From: Vibrio sp. D404a
Lineage (GTDB): Bacteria > Pseudomonadota > Gammaproteobacteria > Enterobacterales > Vibrionaceae
DNA: 64,000 nt
Direction of reading: 5' to 3'
Assembly (NCBI RefSeq): GCF_030248535.1
Contig: NZ_JAHGAJ010000044.1
Coordinates: 1 to 64,000, forward strand
Position 1 is the stretch's first letter. Every line of letters starts with the position of its first letter. The notes beneath the pieces were generated by a model, which saw only the letters and a program-made list of their open reading frames with translations, ran no database searches and was not told where the DNA came from. Both the position numbers and the translations under genes were made by a program. Below are positions 19,212 through 28,583 of the stretch, piece after piece.

Positions 19212-20669
19212 TTACAGCTCGACACCCGGGCTAAATGTTGCTGGCAATTGAGTTTCACCACCTTCCATTGAAGCCATTGGATAAGCACAATAATCAGCCG
19301 CATAGTAAGCGCTTGGACGTAGGTTGCCAGAAGCACCCGGACCACCAAATGGTGCATCGCCGCTAGCGCCTGTAAGTTGGCGGTTGCGGTTAACAATACC
19401 GGCACGGATATGATCAACGAAGTATTCCCACTCAGAATCGTCTGTTGATACAAGACCTGCAGACAAACCAAAACGTGTATCGTTCGCCAATTCAACCGCT
19501 CGCTCTAGTGACTCATAACGAACAACCTGCAGCAGTGGGCCGAAGTACTCTTCGTCTGGCAGCTCTGCAATGTTAGTTGCATCGATGATGCCCGGAGTGA
19601 CGAATGCAGCTTCACCAGCTTTCGCTTCAACTAGGCTTACACCACCTAAAGATTGCAGATTTGCTTGCGCATCTAGAATGAACTTAGCCGCTGCTTCTGA
19701 AATTTGTGGCCCCATGAAAGGCGCTGGCTCAGCAAAAGGCTGATCGACTCGAATCTTCTGAGTTGCCGCTACCAACTTCTCTAGCAGCAGGTCGCCTTTC
19801 TCACCGACAGGAACATAGAGACGACGTGCACACGTACAACGTTGACCCGCACTGATGAAGGCTGATTGGATGATGGTGTACACGGTTGCATCCGCATCGC
19901 CATAGTGATCACTGATCACCATTGGGTTGTTGCCGCCCATCTCAAGCGCCAGCATCTTACCCGGTTGACCCGCGAATTGACGGTGCAGGATGTGCCCCGT
20001 ATTGGCACTACCTGTGAATAGCACGCCATCAAGACCTTTCGCATCCGCCAGTGCAATACCTGTCTCTTTGGCACCTTGCACTAGGTTGATAACGCCAGCA
20101 GGAAGGCCCGCTTCTTGCCATAGTTTCATTGCAAACTCACCCGTCCAAGGTGTTTGCTCTGAAGGTTTGAATACAACCGTATTACCAGAAAGTAGTGCTG
20201 GCACGATATGACCATTAGGTAGATGGCCCGGGAAGTTGTATGGCCCAAAGACTGCCATTACACCTAGGGGACGGTGACGCAGAACGATCTGGTTACCTGC
20301 CGCTTCACGAGATGATTCACCAGTACGGTCGTGATAAGCACGAATTGAGATAGCAATCTTGCCCGCCATTGCACCCGCTTCAGTGCGCGTTTCCCAGATT
20401 GGCTTACCGGTTTCTTTGGCAATGATCTGTGCGATCTCTTCGCTGTTCTCTTTCACTTTCTCTGCAAACTTCAGCACAATCGCTTCACGCTCGGCAAAGC
20501 TAAGCTTCTTCCACGTCAAAAATGCTTCACGCGCTGCGGCAACCGCTGATTCCACTTGTGCAGGTGTCGCGCTGTCGCCCTGCCATACTACTTGGTTGTC
20601 GTATGGGCTAACTGATGTCATCGCTTCGCCTTGACCGGCTACCCATTGCCCTGCAATCCACTGAGTCAT
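19212..20669 (-). CDS. astD: Succinylglutamate-semialdehyde dehydrogenase
   Basis: This 485-residue NAD+-dependent aldehyde dehydrogenase catalyses the fourth step of the arginine succinyltransferase (AST) pathway, oxidising N-succinylglutamate semialdehyde. The NAD site and catalytic pair are visible: [12 protein letters not shown], the glutamate in [10 protein letters not shown] and the cysteine in [14 protein letters not shown]. It lies 32 bases after astA, in the order astC-astA-astD. AstB and AstE, which complete the pathway, are not in the window. Confidence 0.96.
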   Translation of the reverse strand: MTQWIAGQWVAGQGEAMTSVSPYDNQVVWQGDSATPAQVESAVAAAREAFLTWKKLSFAEREAIVLKFAEKVKENSEEIAQIIAKETGKPIWETRTEAGAMAGKIAISIRAYHDRTGESSREAAGNQIVLRHRPLGVMAVFGPYNFPGHLPNGHIVPALLSGNTVVFKPSEQTPWTGEFAMKLWQEAGLPAGVINLVQGAKETGIALADAKGLDGVLFTGSANTGHILHRQFAGQPGKMLALEMGGNNPMVISDHYGDADATVYTIIQSAFISAGQRCTCARRLYVPVGEKGDLLLEKLVAATQKIRVDQPFAEPAPFMGPQISEAAAKFILDAQANLQSLGGVSLVEAKAGEAAFVTPGIIDATNIAELPDEEYFGPLLQVVRYESLERAVELANDTRFGLSAGLVSTDDSEWEYFVDHIRAGIVNRNRQLTGASGDAPFGGPGASGNLRPSAYYAADYCAYPMASMEGGETQLPATFSPGVEL

Positions 20670-20701
20670 ACTTCTATCCTTCTTTGACTAACCATCAAGC
20701 T

Positions 20702-21721
20702 CTATTGAGCCAACATACGAACAAAATCGCCTTCTTGAACTTCCAAAGCTTTTGCCACATTTGGCGCAAGAATCACTTTACCGCTAGCTTGGTCATAAGC
20801 ACCTTTAGCAGCGACCGCGCGGAAGTTTTCAAATGAGGTGTTACCAATTAGGTAATCCTGAGAGCTTGCATGCTCACTAATTTCTACCTGAGCACGAATT
20901 GAATGACGCACCGATTCGATATTACGCAAGTCACACTCAACCGTTGGGCCTGCATCGAAGATGTCGACGTAACCACGGTTGGTGAAGCCTTCACGCTCAA
21001 GCAGCTTAAGTGCTGGACGGGTGTTGTCATGTACTTGCCCAATCACGGCTTGTGCTTCTGGGCTCAGCAGGTTGATGTAGATCGGCAGCTTCGGCATTAA
21101 GTCAGCGATAAACCCCTTCTTACCGATACCGGTTAGGTAGTCTGCCAACGTAAAGTCAATCGAGAAAAAGTGCTCTTGCAACCACTGCCAGAATGGAGAA
21201 TTACCTTCGGCATCTGATACACCACGCATCTCAGCAAAAATGGTTTCAGAGAAGCGCTCAGGGTGCTCTGCCATAAGTAGGAAACGACACTTAGACATTA
21301 AGCGACCGTTTAACCCTTTGCGGTAATCAGGGCGCAAGAAAAGCGTACAAATTTCGCTGCAGCCTGTGTAGTTATTACCAAAAGTCAGTAGCTTAACGAC
21401 GTTATTTACTTTAAGTCGTTGCGAAGAGTGCACCACTTTGCTGATGTGGTAAGAGTAGAAAGGCACGTCCCAGCCAATCGAGGCTTCAATGCCCGTTGTG
21501 CCAGCCACTTCACCCGTTTCAACGTCAAAGCCCACCATTAGGTAGCCTTCATCACCCGGTTCGGTGACGTTTTCTTTAGCAAAGCTGTATTCAGAGTGTG
21601 TAATTCGATTGGTTAACAGTTCTTCGTTAACCGGAAGAGATGTGAATCCATGTCCTGACTCGACCGCACATGTGTGTAGCGCATCGTAATCAGATAATTT
21701 AATTGGGCGTACAACAAGCAT
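20702..21721 (-). CDS. astA: Arginine N-succinyltransferase
   Basis: About 339 residues. AstA transfers succinyl from succinyl-CoA to arginine, the first committed step of the AST pathway. Two adjacent ATG codons (21721 and 21724) follow a GGAGGG site; I choose the one giving MLVVRPIKLSDYDAL, with 8-base spacing. The family motifs GHGFTSLPVNEELL and LFLRPDYRKGLNGRLMSKCRF are present. It sits between astC and astD. Confidence 0.95.
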   Translation of the reverse strand: MLVVRPIKLSDYDALHTCAVESGHGFTSLPVNEELLTNRITHSEYSFAKENVTEPGDEGYLMVGFDVETGEVAGTTGIEASIGWDVPFYSYHISKVVHSSQRLKVNNVVKLLTFGNNYTGCSEICTLFLRPDYRKGLNGRLMSKCRFLLMAEHPERFSETIFAEMRGVSDAEGNSPFWQWLQEHFFSIDFTLADYLTGIGKKGFIADLMPKLPIYINLLSPEAQAVIGQVHDNTRPALKLLEREGFTNRGYVDIFDAGPTVECDLRNIESVRHSIRAQVEISEHASSQDYLIGNTSFENFRAVAAKGAYDQASGKVILAPNVAKALEVQEGDFVRMLAQ

Positions 21722-21746
21722 CATTATTCCCTCCAGATGCAAAACA

Positions 21747-21820
21747 GGCCCAAAACTAGAAGCTTGGGCCTTGAGCTGTGCGTCATGGGATCGCTCTTGT
21801 GGCGATCATTCCTATGACGC
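21747..21820 (-). promoter_or_regulatory. Two hairpins between astC and astA
   Basis: The 109-base astC-astA spacer holds two stems. One is GGCCCAA / TTGGGCC (21747-21753 and 21764-21770). The other is composite: outer GCGTCAT / ATGACGC (21780-21786 and 21814-21820) around inner GATCGC / GCGATC. On the mRNA the composite stem comes first. No T run follows, so they look like processing or differential-expression elements rather than terminators. Confidence 0.55.
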
Positions 21821-21830
21821 CGCTTGAGGC

Positions 21831-23042
21831 TTACACTAGTGAAGCGATCGCTTTATCTAGTTTTGCTAAGCCCTCTTCAATTTCTTCTTTAGTGATCACC
21901 AGTGATGGTGTGAAACGCACAACGTTTGCACCTGCAACCAGCACCATCAGACCTTCTTTACCCGCAGCAACTAATACGTCCCGTGCACGGCCTTGCCATT
22001 CGTCATTCAGCGCTGCGCCTAATAGCAGGCCTTTACCACGAACTTCACTAAAGATTTGATACTTTTCATTAATCTTGGTTAGACCATCACGGAACAACTG
22101 TTCACGAACCTTCACGCCCTCTAGCGTTTCTGGCTGGCTAACAACATCAACAACCGCTTCTGCAACCGCACATGCCAGTGGGTTACCACCGTAAGTTGAA
22201 CCGTGAGTACCCACTTTTAGGTGCGTCGCAAGCTCATTCGTTGTCAACATTGCGCCAATTGGGAAACCGCCACCAAGAGATTTTGCTGTGCTCAAGATAT
22301 CTGGCGTAACACCTAGACCTTGGTACGCGTAAAAGTTACCGGTACGACCGTTACCCGTTTGAACTTCATCAAAAATAAGTAGCGCGTTGTGCTTGTCACA
22401 CAACTCACGAACTGTGTTCACAAACTCAGGCGTTGGAGAAATGATACCGCCCTCACCTTGTAGAGGTTCCATCATGATGGCACAAGTGCGATCAGAGATA
22501 TACGCTTCTAGCGCTTCGATATCATTGTACGGAAGGTGAGTAACATCACCTGGCTTAGGACCAAAGCCATCAGAGTAAGCTTCTTGACCGCCCACAGTTA
22601 CAGTAAAGAATGTACGACCGTGGAAGCCTTGTTTGAATGCGATGATCTCAGATTTTTCTGGACCATGAACGTCCGCTGCCCAGCGACGTGCAAGCTTCAA
22701 TGCTGCTTCGTTCGCTTCTGCACCAGAGTTTGCAAAGAACACTTTCTCTGCAAAGCATACGTCTGTTAGCTTTTTAGCTAGACGCAGTGCTGGTTCGTTA
22801 GTCATAACGTTACTTAAGTGCCACAGCTTATTTGCTTGTTCAGTCACAGCATCAACCATTGCTGGGTGACAGTGACCCAAACAGCTCACCGCAATACCAC
22901 CAGCGAAGTCGATATACTCACGACCTTGCTGATCCCAAACGCGTGCCCCTTCCCCTTTTACTGGGATCATTTCCATTGGGTTATAACAAGGCACCATGAC
23001 CTCATCAAATAGACTACGTTCCACTTTATTTTCCACTGTCAT
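21831..23042 (-). CDS. astC: Acetylornithine / succinylornithine aminotransferase
   Basis: This is a 403-residue PLP enzyme (class III aminotransferase). I start it at [16 protein letters not shown] (23042); longer in-frame starts add an unlikely leader. The PLP lysine is in [15 protein letters not shown], and [12 protein letters not shown] is the aspartate motif. In Vibrio one enzyme commonly serves both arginine synthesis (ArgD) and catabolism (AstC), so argD is an equally valid name. It leads astC-astA-astD and sits next to pabA, as argD does in E. coli. Confidence 0.93.
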   Translation of the reverse strand: MTVENKVERSLFDEVMVPCYNPMEMIPVKGEGARVWDQQGREYIDFAGGIAVSCLGHCHPAMVDAVTEQANKLWHLSNVMTNEPALRLAKKLTDVCFAEKVFFANSGAEANEAALKLARRWAADVHGPEKSEIIAFKQGFHGRTFFTVTVGGQEAYSDGFGPKPGDVTHLPYNDIEALEAYISDRTCAIMMEPLQGEGGIISPTPEFVNTVRELCDKHNALLIFDEVQTGNGRTGNFYAYQGLGVTPDILSTAKSLGGGFPIGAMLTTNELATHLKVGTHGSTYGGNPLACAVAEAVVDVVSQPETLEGVKVREQLFRDGLTKINEKYQIFSEVRGKGLLLGAALNDEWQGRARDVLVAAGKEGLMVLVAGANVVRFTPSLVITKEEIEEGLAKLDKAIASLV

Positions 23043-23099
23043 CACACATTCCTTCTCGATACTGCAAGCTTCGCAAAATAAGCGTAATGGTTCATATCT

Positions 23100-23120
23100 G
23101 AGACAAAGGTATTTTGTCTC
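23100..23120. promoter_or_regulatory. Perfect inverted repeat upstream of astC
   Basis: GAGACAAA-N5-TTTGTCTC is an 8-bp perfect dyad 58-78 bases before the astC start codon. The spacing and symmetry fit either a repressor operator or a leader hairpin. It does not match an ARG box. Confidence 0.55.
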
Positions 23121-23219
23121 GCCATCATCCTGCTGCAGCATTATATTTACATTTAATTAACCTTTTCAATAGTAGATTATTCTTTCACCACGTTAAACAA
23201 GCAGGTGAACGTTACTACC

Positions 23220-23237
23220 TATGACTATTTATGCATC
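23220..23237. promoter_or_regulatory. Candidate ARG box upstream of astC
   Basis: The 18-base site reads TATGACTATTTATGCATC and matches the ArgR consensus TNTGAATWWWWATTCANW at 13 of 16 informative positions. It lies about 180 bases upstream of astC. ArgR activation of ast genes is known in enteric bacteria; here it is a prediction. Confidence 0.4.
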
Positions 23238-23422
23238 AACATATCTATTTTATGAAGCTTTTTTTGCTATGAGGGACTTATAAGGGCAACAAATGTAGGC
23301 AGAACAAGCGCTGGAGGGGGATTGAAAGGATATAACGCGAATAAGTTTGCAGCGGCTAAAAAACCACACTTATTCTCTATAAATGTTATAAAAAGTGATC
23401 AGCGTCAGAAGGATTCAAACGC

Positions 23423-24001
23423 TCAGCGAGCAAGAAAATTAGCAAGCAACTGGTGTCCTTGCTCTGTTTTAATCGATTCAGGGTGAAATTGAACCGCGTC
23501 GATAGGTAAAGTCTTGTGTTGGTAGCCCATGATCTCATCCATACTGCCATCCTCAAGTTCCGTCCATGAGGTCAACTCAAAGCAGTCTGGTAGGGTGCCG
23601 TTCTTTACAACTAAGGAGTGATAACGAGTCACGGTCAGTGGGTTGTTGAGCCCTTTAAATACACTGGTGCCAGTATGACGAATTGGCGAGGTTTTACCGT
23701 GCATCACTTGTCTAGCGCGCACCACTTCTCCACCAAATACTTGAGCAATGGCTTGATGCCCTAAGCACACACCTAAGATAGGCAGCTTACCTGCAAAGTG
23801 CTCGATTGCTGCAAGTGATATTCCCGCATCGTCTGGGGTGCAAGGTCCCGGAGAGATCACAAGGTGATTTGGGTTGAGCGCTTCAATACCGGCAATATCA
23901 ATTTCATCGTTGCGCACTACCTTAACCTCTGCACCCAACTCACAGAAGTATTGGTACAAGTTGTAGGTAAAAGAGTCGTAGTTGTCGATGATAAGTAACA
24001 T
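23423..24001 (-). CDS. pabA: Aminodeoxychorismate / anthranilate synthase glutamine amidotransferase
   Basis: This 192-residue class I glutamine amidotransferase supplies ammonia from glutamine to PabB for p-aminobenzoate (folate) synthesis. The nucleophile is the cysteine in [11 protein letters not shown], with the His-Glu pair in VQFHPESI near the C terminus. TrpG is very similar and cannot be excluded by sequence alone, but no trp genes adjoin it, and linkage to argD/astC matches E. coli pabA. Confidence 0.92.
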   Translation of the reverse strand: MLLIIDNYDSFTYNLYQYFCELGAEVKVVRNDEIDIAGIEALNPNHLVISPGPCTPDDAGISLAAIEHFAGKLPILGVCLGHQAIAQVFGGEVVRARQVMHGKTSPIRHTGTSVFKGLNNPLTVTRYHSLVVKNGTLPDCFELTSWTELEDGSMDEIMGYQHKTLPIDAVQFHPESIKTEQGHQLLANFLAR

Positions 24002-24112
24002 ACGTAAATCGTAACCGTATTGAAGAGAACAAGAGGGTGTGTATTGTGCAGTAAGAGATTAGAAAGGCAAGTCTTTCTCTTTATTTCCTATTTAAACTAA
24101 GGCAATAAAGAA

Positions 24113-24131
24113 GAGGCGCACTAGGCGCCTC
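24113..24131 (-). terminator. Terminator after the endonuclease I gene
   Basis: A 7-bp GC-rich stem, GAGGCGC / GCGCCTC, with a short loop lies 18 bases past the stop and is followed on the minus strand by TTCTTTATT. Confidence 0.75.
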
Positions 24132-24148
24132 ATTTAGGTTTTTATAGA

Positions 24149-25054
24149 TTAGTTACAATCTTTCGCAAAGATAGTATCAACCCAGTGTGGGTTATCTACG
24201 AATGGGTTACGGTTGCCCTGAATCTTTTGAATTTTGCTGTTGCGGTTGAATTCAAAACTATCGACAGGATCTTGTTCATTCCACTTTAGAAGTGCACACA
24301 CATTACCTAAAGCAGTACCATTATTGGCAACTGTAGGCACCAATTCGAGATCTGGAGTGTCAGGATCATTACCTTCATAACGCGTCGCCATATAAAACAT
24401 CATGCGGGCAACATCACCTTTTACTGCATCACGAGGCTCAAATGAATTGCTGCTTACGTAGTTACCTGGTGCTTCCGCAATTTCCGTACCGCCTTCATCA
24501 AATTCATGGCTACTACGTTTGCTGTTCACCGATTCATCCGTTGGACGCAAGTGGTGAATATCTGTGTAAGCATAAGGGCCTTCATTTGGGAAGCCGCCAT
24601 TAGATTTAGGGTAAGTATGCTCACGGTTCCAGTTATCTTGACCAAGGTTACCTTGACCGCTTCTCTGGCTTTTCTCTTGAGAACGACCAGTATACATAAG
24701 AATCACATTTGCACTATTGTTAGGATCTTCATCCGTTATACCTAGCGCTTTCCAAACATCCATTGCATCAGGTGAAGAGTTATCGGTATAAGGAAGTTTC
24801 GTAATACCCGTAGAAATAATGGCATTCAGAGCCGCTTTCAGCTCATCGCCTGTTTTGTTCAATGCGCTGTCGTAGTAGCCATCAGGGTTGTGTACTTCGC
24901 CCGGTGGAACCGGTGGCTCAACAATCGTTGTTTGGCAAGTTACCTTAGGTAGTGTGCCGACAACATGGGGATCATGTGCTTGTTCATATGCCGCATTAAC
25001 ACTGAATGCACACGGGATAAGTAAAGTCAGTAGTGTCTTTTTCATACTTTTCAT
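24149..25054 (-). CDS. Secreted endonuclease I family nuclease
   Basis: About 301 residues. A signal peptide (MKSMKKTLLTLLIPCAFSVNA) is followed by an endonuclease I domain (about residues 55-295) with the signature NREHTYPKS, the His being the expected general base, and DIHHLRPTDESVNSKRSSHEF. Members cut DNA, and some RNA, outside the cell or in the periplasm. I use the ATG at 25054. A TTG at 25066 sits 8 bases from a perfect AAGGAG site but inside a hairpin loop, so the start is uncertain. It is downstream of two larger nuclease-family genes. Confidence 0.88.
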   Translation of the reverse strand: MKSMKKTLLTLLIPCAFSVNAAYEQAHDPHVVGTLPKVTCQTTIVEPPVPPGEVHNPDGYYDSALNKTGDELKAALNAIISTGITKLPYTDNSSPDAMDVWKALGITDEDPNNSANVILMYTGRSQEKSQRSGQGNLGQDNWNREHTYPKSNGGFPNEGPYAYTDIHHLRPTDESVNSKRSSHEFDEGGTEIAEAPGNYVSSNSFEPRDAVKGDVARMMFYMATRYEGNDPDTPDLELVPTVANNGTALGNVCALLKWNEQDPVDSFEFNRNSKIQKIQGNRNPFVDNPHWVDTIFAKDCN

Positions 25055-25092
25055 TAGGGGCGACAAAGCCCCTACTCCTTAATGCAATCAGG

Positions 25093-28000
25093 TTACTTGT
25101 TAAAACGACGACGTAGGAAGCCAAGTCCTAGTAGGCTCAATAGACCGCCTAGACCAAATGAGCCACCATCACTGCCAGAGTCACTCATTTGAGTAATCGA
25201 CACTTGCTGCGTTTCAATCACTTTACCTTCAACAGCCGTAGTCACGGTGTATTCACCCACTTCTAGACCTGAGATAGGTACTTCCGTCCAGCCAAGTGCA
25301 ATCTCAAATTGGTCAAGCACATCTTTTTGAACATTTGAAGAAGTCGCGACAAACGCTTGAGTTGCATTGTTGAAGCTCACCGACACTTCGTCACCCACTT
25401 TTAAGTAAGCAGAGTCAGAGTATTTAGTTAGATCAACAAAGTGCTTAAAGGTACCGCCACCGATAGGCGCCTGTGGACGAGGCTCGTTAATTGGCTCATC
25501 AGGAAGTTCGACTGGCGTACCCGGCTGCACAGGTTGGTCTGGATCAGGGAATACTGGGTCAACAGGATCAATTGGTTTACCCGCAAAGGCAATCGATAGT
25601 ACAACTGGGTCATGGCCTGCTGCGCGGAATGAATCAGAGTACGCTTGACCCAGTTCGTGCTTAGCGTCCAGCGTTTGAGATTCACCAGCATTGATATTCC
25701 AATGGGTTGCACCAACAACCTTCGATTTAAGTCCTGCAGAAGTCAGAATGTAGTCAAGGCTACCATTCTCATCTCCTTGAACGACGTTGTAGCTATTTGG
25801 ATCTACAATCTCCATTACGTTCTCAAAACCGTAGCTATCAGCAACAACCACACCTTCTTCGTGTAGAGATTCATCACCGATGAAGGTTTTTTCAGCCGTC
25901 TTGATTTCATAGTTTTCAGGTGCGCCTGAACGATCAGTCAGTACTGTGATTGCATCTTCATTATTGAACGCATTTAGGCTACCAAGAATAACTTTTTCGC
26001 CTTCCATTTCAGCCAGTTTTTGGCCTAGATAATCCGCAGCAGACACACGTAGATTCTCACAGCCGCCTTGGCGATCGTCGTCCGATGTATCTTCTAGACA
26101 AACTTGTTCTTTATCTGCAAAGTGGTTAACCGCAACCACAAGTTTCTCTTCACGATCTTTGAATGAGAATACCGGCACAACCGCAGCATGCTGAGTCGTA
26201 AACTCACCATTTTCCGCCTCTTGCTTCGGCATAGGGATCACTTGTAGCGAATCTAAGCCAACTGTACTCGGACGGAAAATTACGAAGTTCGCTGTCGCTA
26301 GCTCACCTACAGTTGTTAGCCCTTCACTGCTAGCAATGTTGTACTGCTTAGCCTCTGGAAGATCAGCATTAAGCTGAGTTACTAGGTAAGAAATCGCAGA
26401 GCTCTCTTCAAAGCCGTTGTTTTCAATTTCCATCAAACCAACAATATCAGCATCAAGTGCAGTTAATGCCGCAACAAGCTTCGCGGTTTGATGATCAAAC
26501 TGAGTTGAATCCTGCGCACCAGGTGTCGCATCGAACGCTAGGAAGTCATTGCTCTCACCGCCACCTTGCAAGCTATTGAAGTACTCTTGAGCGTTAAACG
26601 TTGCGATACGAACGTCGCCCTCATCAACTTTAGGTGCTAAGTCACGGTTGTTACCACGTGCAATGAAAGTATCGTTGTTCGCATCTTCTGTTACGTAGAA
26701 GCGGTAGTCTGAATAAGAGTACCCGAGCACACCTTGAAGGTTACTTGCTCGGTCGCCAACTCGGATAAAATCTTCGGTTGAACCATTTTGGTCAATGTCA
26801 GTTTTAGCAAAGTCTGGGTACCACGCTGGTGCGCCAACCGTATCTTTCTTAAATGACTCAACCACTAAGCGTGCATCATCATTACAGTCCGCAGCTTTTG
26901 CGGCTTCGTCAGTCCCCGGGAAATTCGCTTGGTTCGGGTGAACACTAGCTTTGCCTTGGCTAAGAACAAGGTTATAACGCTGTGGCCCTTCATCCATGCT
27001 ATAGCTGCGTGATACTTTCATATCTGAGGTCGAAGTTAGCTTCACTAGCATCCCTTCATGACGCTCTAAAGTGAAATCAAACTCAGCATCGCTATCAAGT
27101 TGCGTAAGTTCTACTGGAGAAATAGTACCAGTGCCATTTTTCACCACCGTTGTTGCTGGGATCTGAGTCCAACCATAGTTTTCTTCAACAGGACCAGTTA
27201 CCAGTACCTTGTCACCTACAACCAAGCCGGTTACATCTGCAACAACAAAAATACCGTCAGACGTATTTGGATCAGAATCTGGCTTTTCATCTTGCATGAA
27301 GAAGCCAATTGCGCCATCAGTATCCAAAGCTTCTGCTTGAATCGCTGTGATCACACCTTCTACCGTAAACTCTTCGTCCGAAATGAATTTACCATTTGCT
27401 GGATCTGTGTGTGGTGACGCCCAAGATTTACCTTGAAGGTCACTGATTAAAGTGTCTGGTGTTGGGTCAGGGTCGGGATCTGGCGTGCCACCACCAAGAT
27501 CAACGTTACCAATATCGGTCCAGTCATCTTTTGAAAGTTCTTCAAACTTAGTATGGTCATAAGCGGTGCTAGCCGTCATAACTATTCGTTTAAGAGTTTT
27601 ATCTTTGTTGTAATCTGTGTCATCTACATAACCTAAGATGTCAACAATTTCACCATCTTTAAATAAAGCTAGTGAATCATCACCACTAAAATATGTAATA
27701 TCTCCTGTATCATCAGCTTTATCTAAAAGGTCTTGAACAGAAGATGAATTAGCAATTACAAAAGTTTGGCCTGGCTCTAGCGTTACTGAAGAAAGATCGT
27801 AAGGGTTTTTCCATTCCCCAGCACCATTAAACTCTACCATTAATGTGTAACCCGTCAGTGTAGCTGTAGCACCTCCAACGTTCGCAATTTCAATGGCTTT
27901 GTTATTTGAACTGCCTTCGACAACTTCCGTAATCAGTATATTGGGAGCCCCTTCATCCAGTTCGACCTTGCCTAAATCACTCCAGTCATTTTTATCAGCT

Positions 28001-28470
28001 GTAGCATCAAACTTTGCTGCGTCATATACAGTACTAGGAGAGAAATCAATACGTTTTAAGGTGAGATCTTTGTTGTAATCGACATCGCCCAATACACCAA
28101 TGAGGTCAACAAGAGCCCCATCTTTATGCACCGCGATAGGGTCATCGCCATTAAAGTTGGCAACTTGATCGTCAGTAATATCAGCAACTGCGAGTATAGC
28201 TGGATCAGCATCAGGGTGAGCAACAACCAGCGTTTCACCAGAGTTCAATGTATAATCTGAGAGATCTAAACTACTCCCCCACTCACCTTTACCGTTTGTA
28301 TCTTTTAAGAGCGTATATCCCGCTAGCGATGTGGTGGCATTGCCTACATTCGCGATCTCGATAGCTTTGTTAAAGCTGGAACCTTCGGTTGTTTCCGTAA
28401 TAACAATATTCGCATTTGCCATAGGCGCAATAACCGCACCAACAGCAATCGCTATTAAACTTTTTTTCAT
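25093..28470 (-). CDS. ExeM/NucH-like extracellular protein with altered nuclease active site, GlyGly-CTERM
   Basis: 1125 residues. After a signal peptide (1-20) come two lamin-tail (LTD) domains (about 20-170 and 176-325), a TPDPDPDPTPDT linker, an OB-like domain (about 340-460), an EEP nuclease domain (about 618-965), and a C-terminal sorting tail with a Gly-rich motif, a hydrophobic stretch and RRRFNK. This tail is a GlyGly-CTERM signal, handled by rhombosortase and type II secretion. In the EEP domain, Asn626 and Glu681 are kept, but GDxN is GSLN (Ser831) and SDHDP is AGHDP (Gly952). Activity is therefore doubtful. It resembles Xds/ExeM, and in V. cholerae xds occupies the same neighbourhood. 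Confidence 0.88.
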   Translation of the reverse strand: MKKSLIAIAVGAVIAPMANANIVITETTEGSSFNKAIEIANVGNATTSLAGYTLLKDTNGKGEWGSSLDLSDYTLNSGETLVVAHPDADPAILAVADITDDQVANFNGDDPIAVHKDGALVDLIGVLGDVDYNKDLTLKRIDFSPSTVYDAAKFDATADKNDWSDLGKVELDEGAPNILITEVVEGSSNNKAIEIANVGGATATLTGYTLMVEFNGAGEWKNPYDLSSVTLEPGQTFVIANSSSVQDLLDKADDTGDITYFSGDDSLALFKDGEIVDILGYVDDTDYNKDKTLKRIVMTASTAYDHTKFEELSKDDWTDIGNVDLGGGTPDPDPDPTPDTLISDLQGKSWASPHTDPANGKFISDEEFTVEGVITAIQAEALDTDGAIGFFMQDEKPDSDPNTSDGIFVVADVTGLVVGDKVLVTGPVEENYGWTQIPATTVVKNGTGTISPVELTQLDSDAEFDFTLERHEGMLVKLTSTSDMKVSRSYSMDEGPQRYNLVLSQGKASVHPNQANFPGTDEAAKAADCNDDARLVVESFKKDTVGAPAWYPDFAKTDIDQNGSTEDFIRVGDRASNLQGVLGYSYSDYRFYVTEDANNDTFIARGNNRDLAPKVDEGDVRIATFNAQEYFNSLQGGGESNDFLAFDATPGAQDSTQFDHQTAKLVAALTALDADIVGLMEIENNGFEESSAISYLVTQLNADLPEAKQYNIASSEGLTTVGELATANFVIFRPSTVGLDSLQVIPMPKQEAENGEFTTQHAAVVPVFSFKDREEKLVVAVNHFADKEQVCLEDTSDDDRQGGCENLRVSAADYLGQKLAEMEGEKVILGSLNAFNNEDAITVLTDRSGAPENYEIKTAEKTFIGDESLHEEGVVVADSYGFENVMEIVDPNSYNVVQGDENGSLDYILTSAGLKSKVVGATHWNINAGESQTLDAKHELGQAYSDSFRAAGHDPVVLSIAFAGKPIDPVDPVFPDPDQPVQPGTPVELPDEPINEPRPQAPIGGGTFKHFVDLTKYSDSAYLKVGDEVSVSFNNATQAFVATSSNVQKDVLDQFEIALGWTEVPISGLEVGEYTVTTAVEGKVIETQQVSITQMSDSGSDGGSFGLGGLLSLLGLGFLRRRFNK

Positions 28471-28548
28471 GTTTGAACCTCAAAGGTAAACAGATTTATA
28501 TCCATATCAGCCAAGGTAACGTTGTGTTTCCTCAGCTCTACTCAAAAG

Positions 28549-28577
28549 AAAGGGTTAGTAAAAATTACTAACCCTTT
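28549..28577 (-). terminator. Terminator of the exeM-like gene
   Basis: A 13-bp perfect stem, AAAGGGTTAGTAA / TTACTAACCCTTT with an AAA loop, starts seven bases past the stop of the 1071-residue nuclease. The A-rich side provides a T run only partly, so some read-through into the next gene is possible. Confidence 0.8.
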
Positions 28578-28583
28578 TATCAA

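Larger units (their letters stand above)
23043..23422. other. 380-base intergenic region, pabA to astC
   Basis: Both flanking genes are on the minus strand, so this holds the end of the pabA transcript and the astC promoter. It contains a perfect 8-bp inverted repeat (23100-23120), an ARG-box-like site (23220-23237), and a wider inverted repeat GAATAAGT / ACTTATTC (23339-23346 and 23368-23375) that could be a weak pabA terminator. I see no open reading frame or sigma-54 promoter. Confidence 0.6.

Noticed and set aside
21771-22059. Plus-strand open frame across the astC end and astC-astA spacer
   Set aside because: It overlaps the conserved C-terminal coding part of astC in antisense and has no family resemblance or ribosome binding site.
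23043-23422. NtrC/sigma-54 promoter for the ast genes, as in E. coli
   Set aside because: I could not find a GG-N10-GC element with the right flanking bases on the minus strand in this interval.
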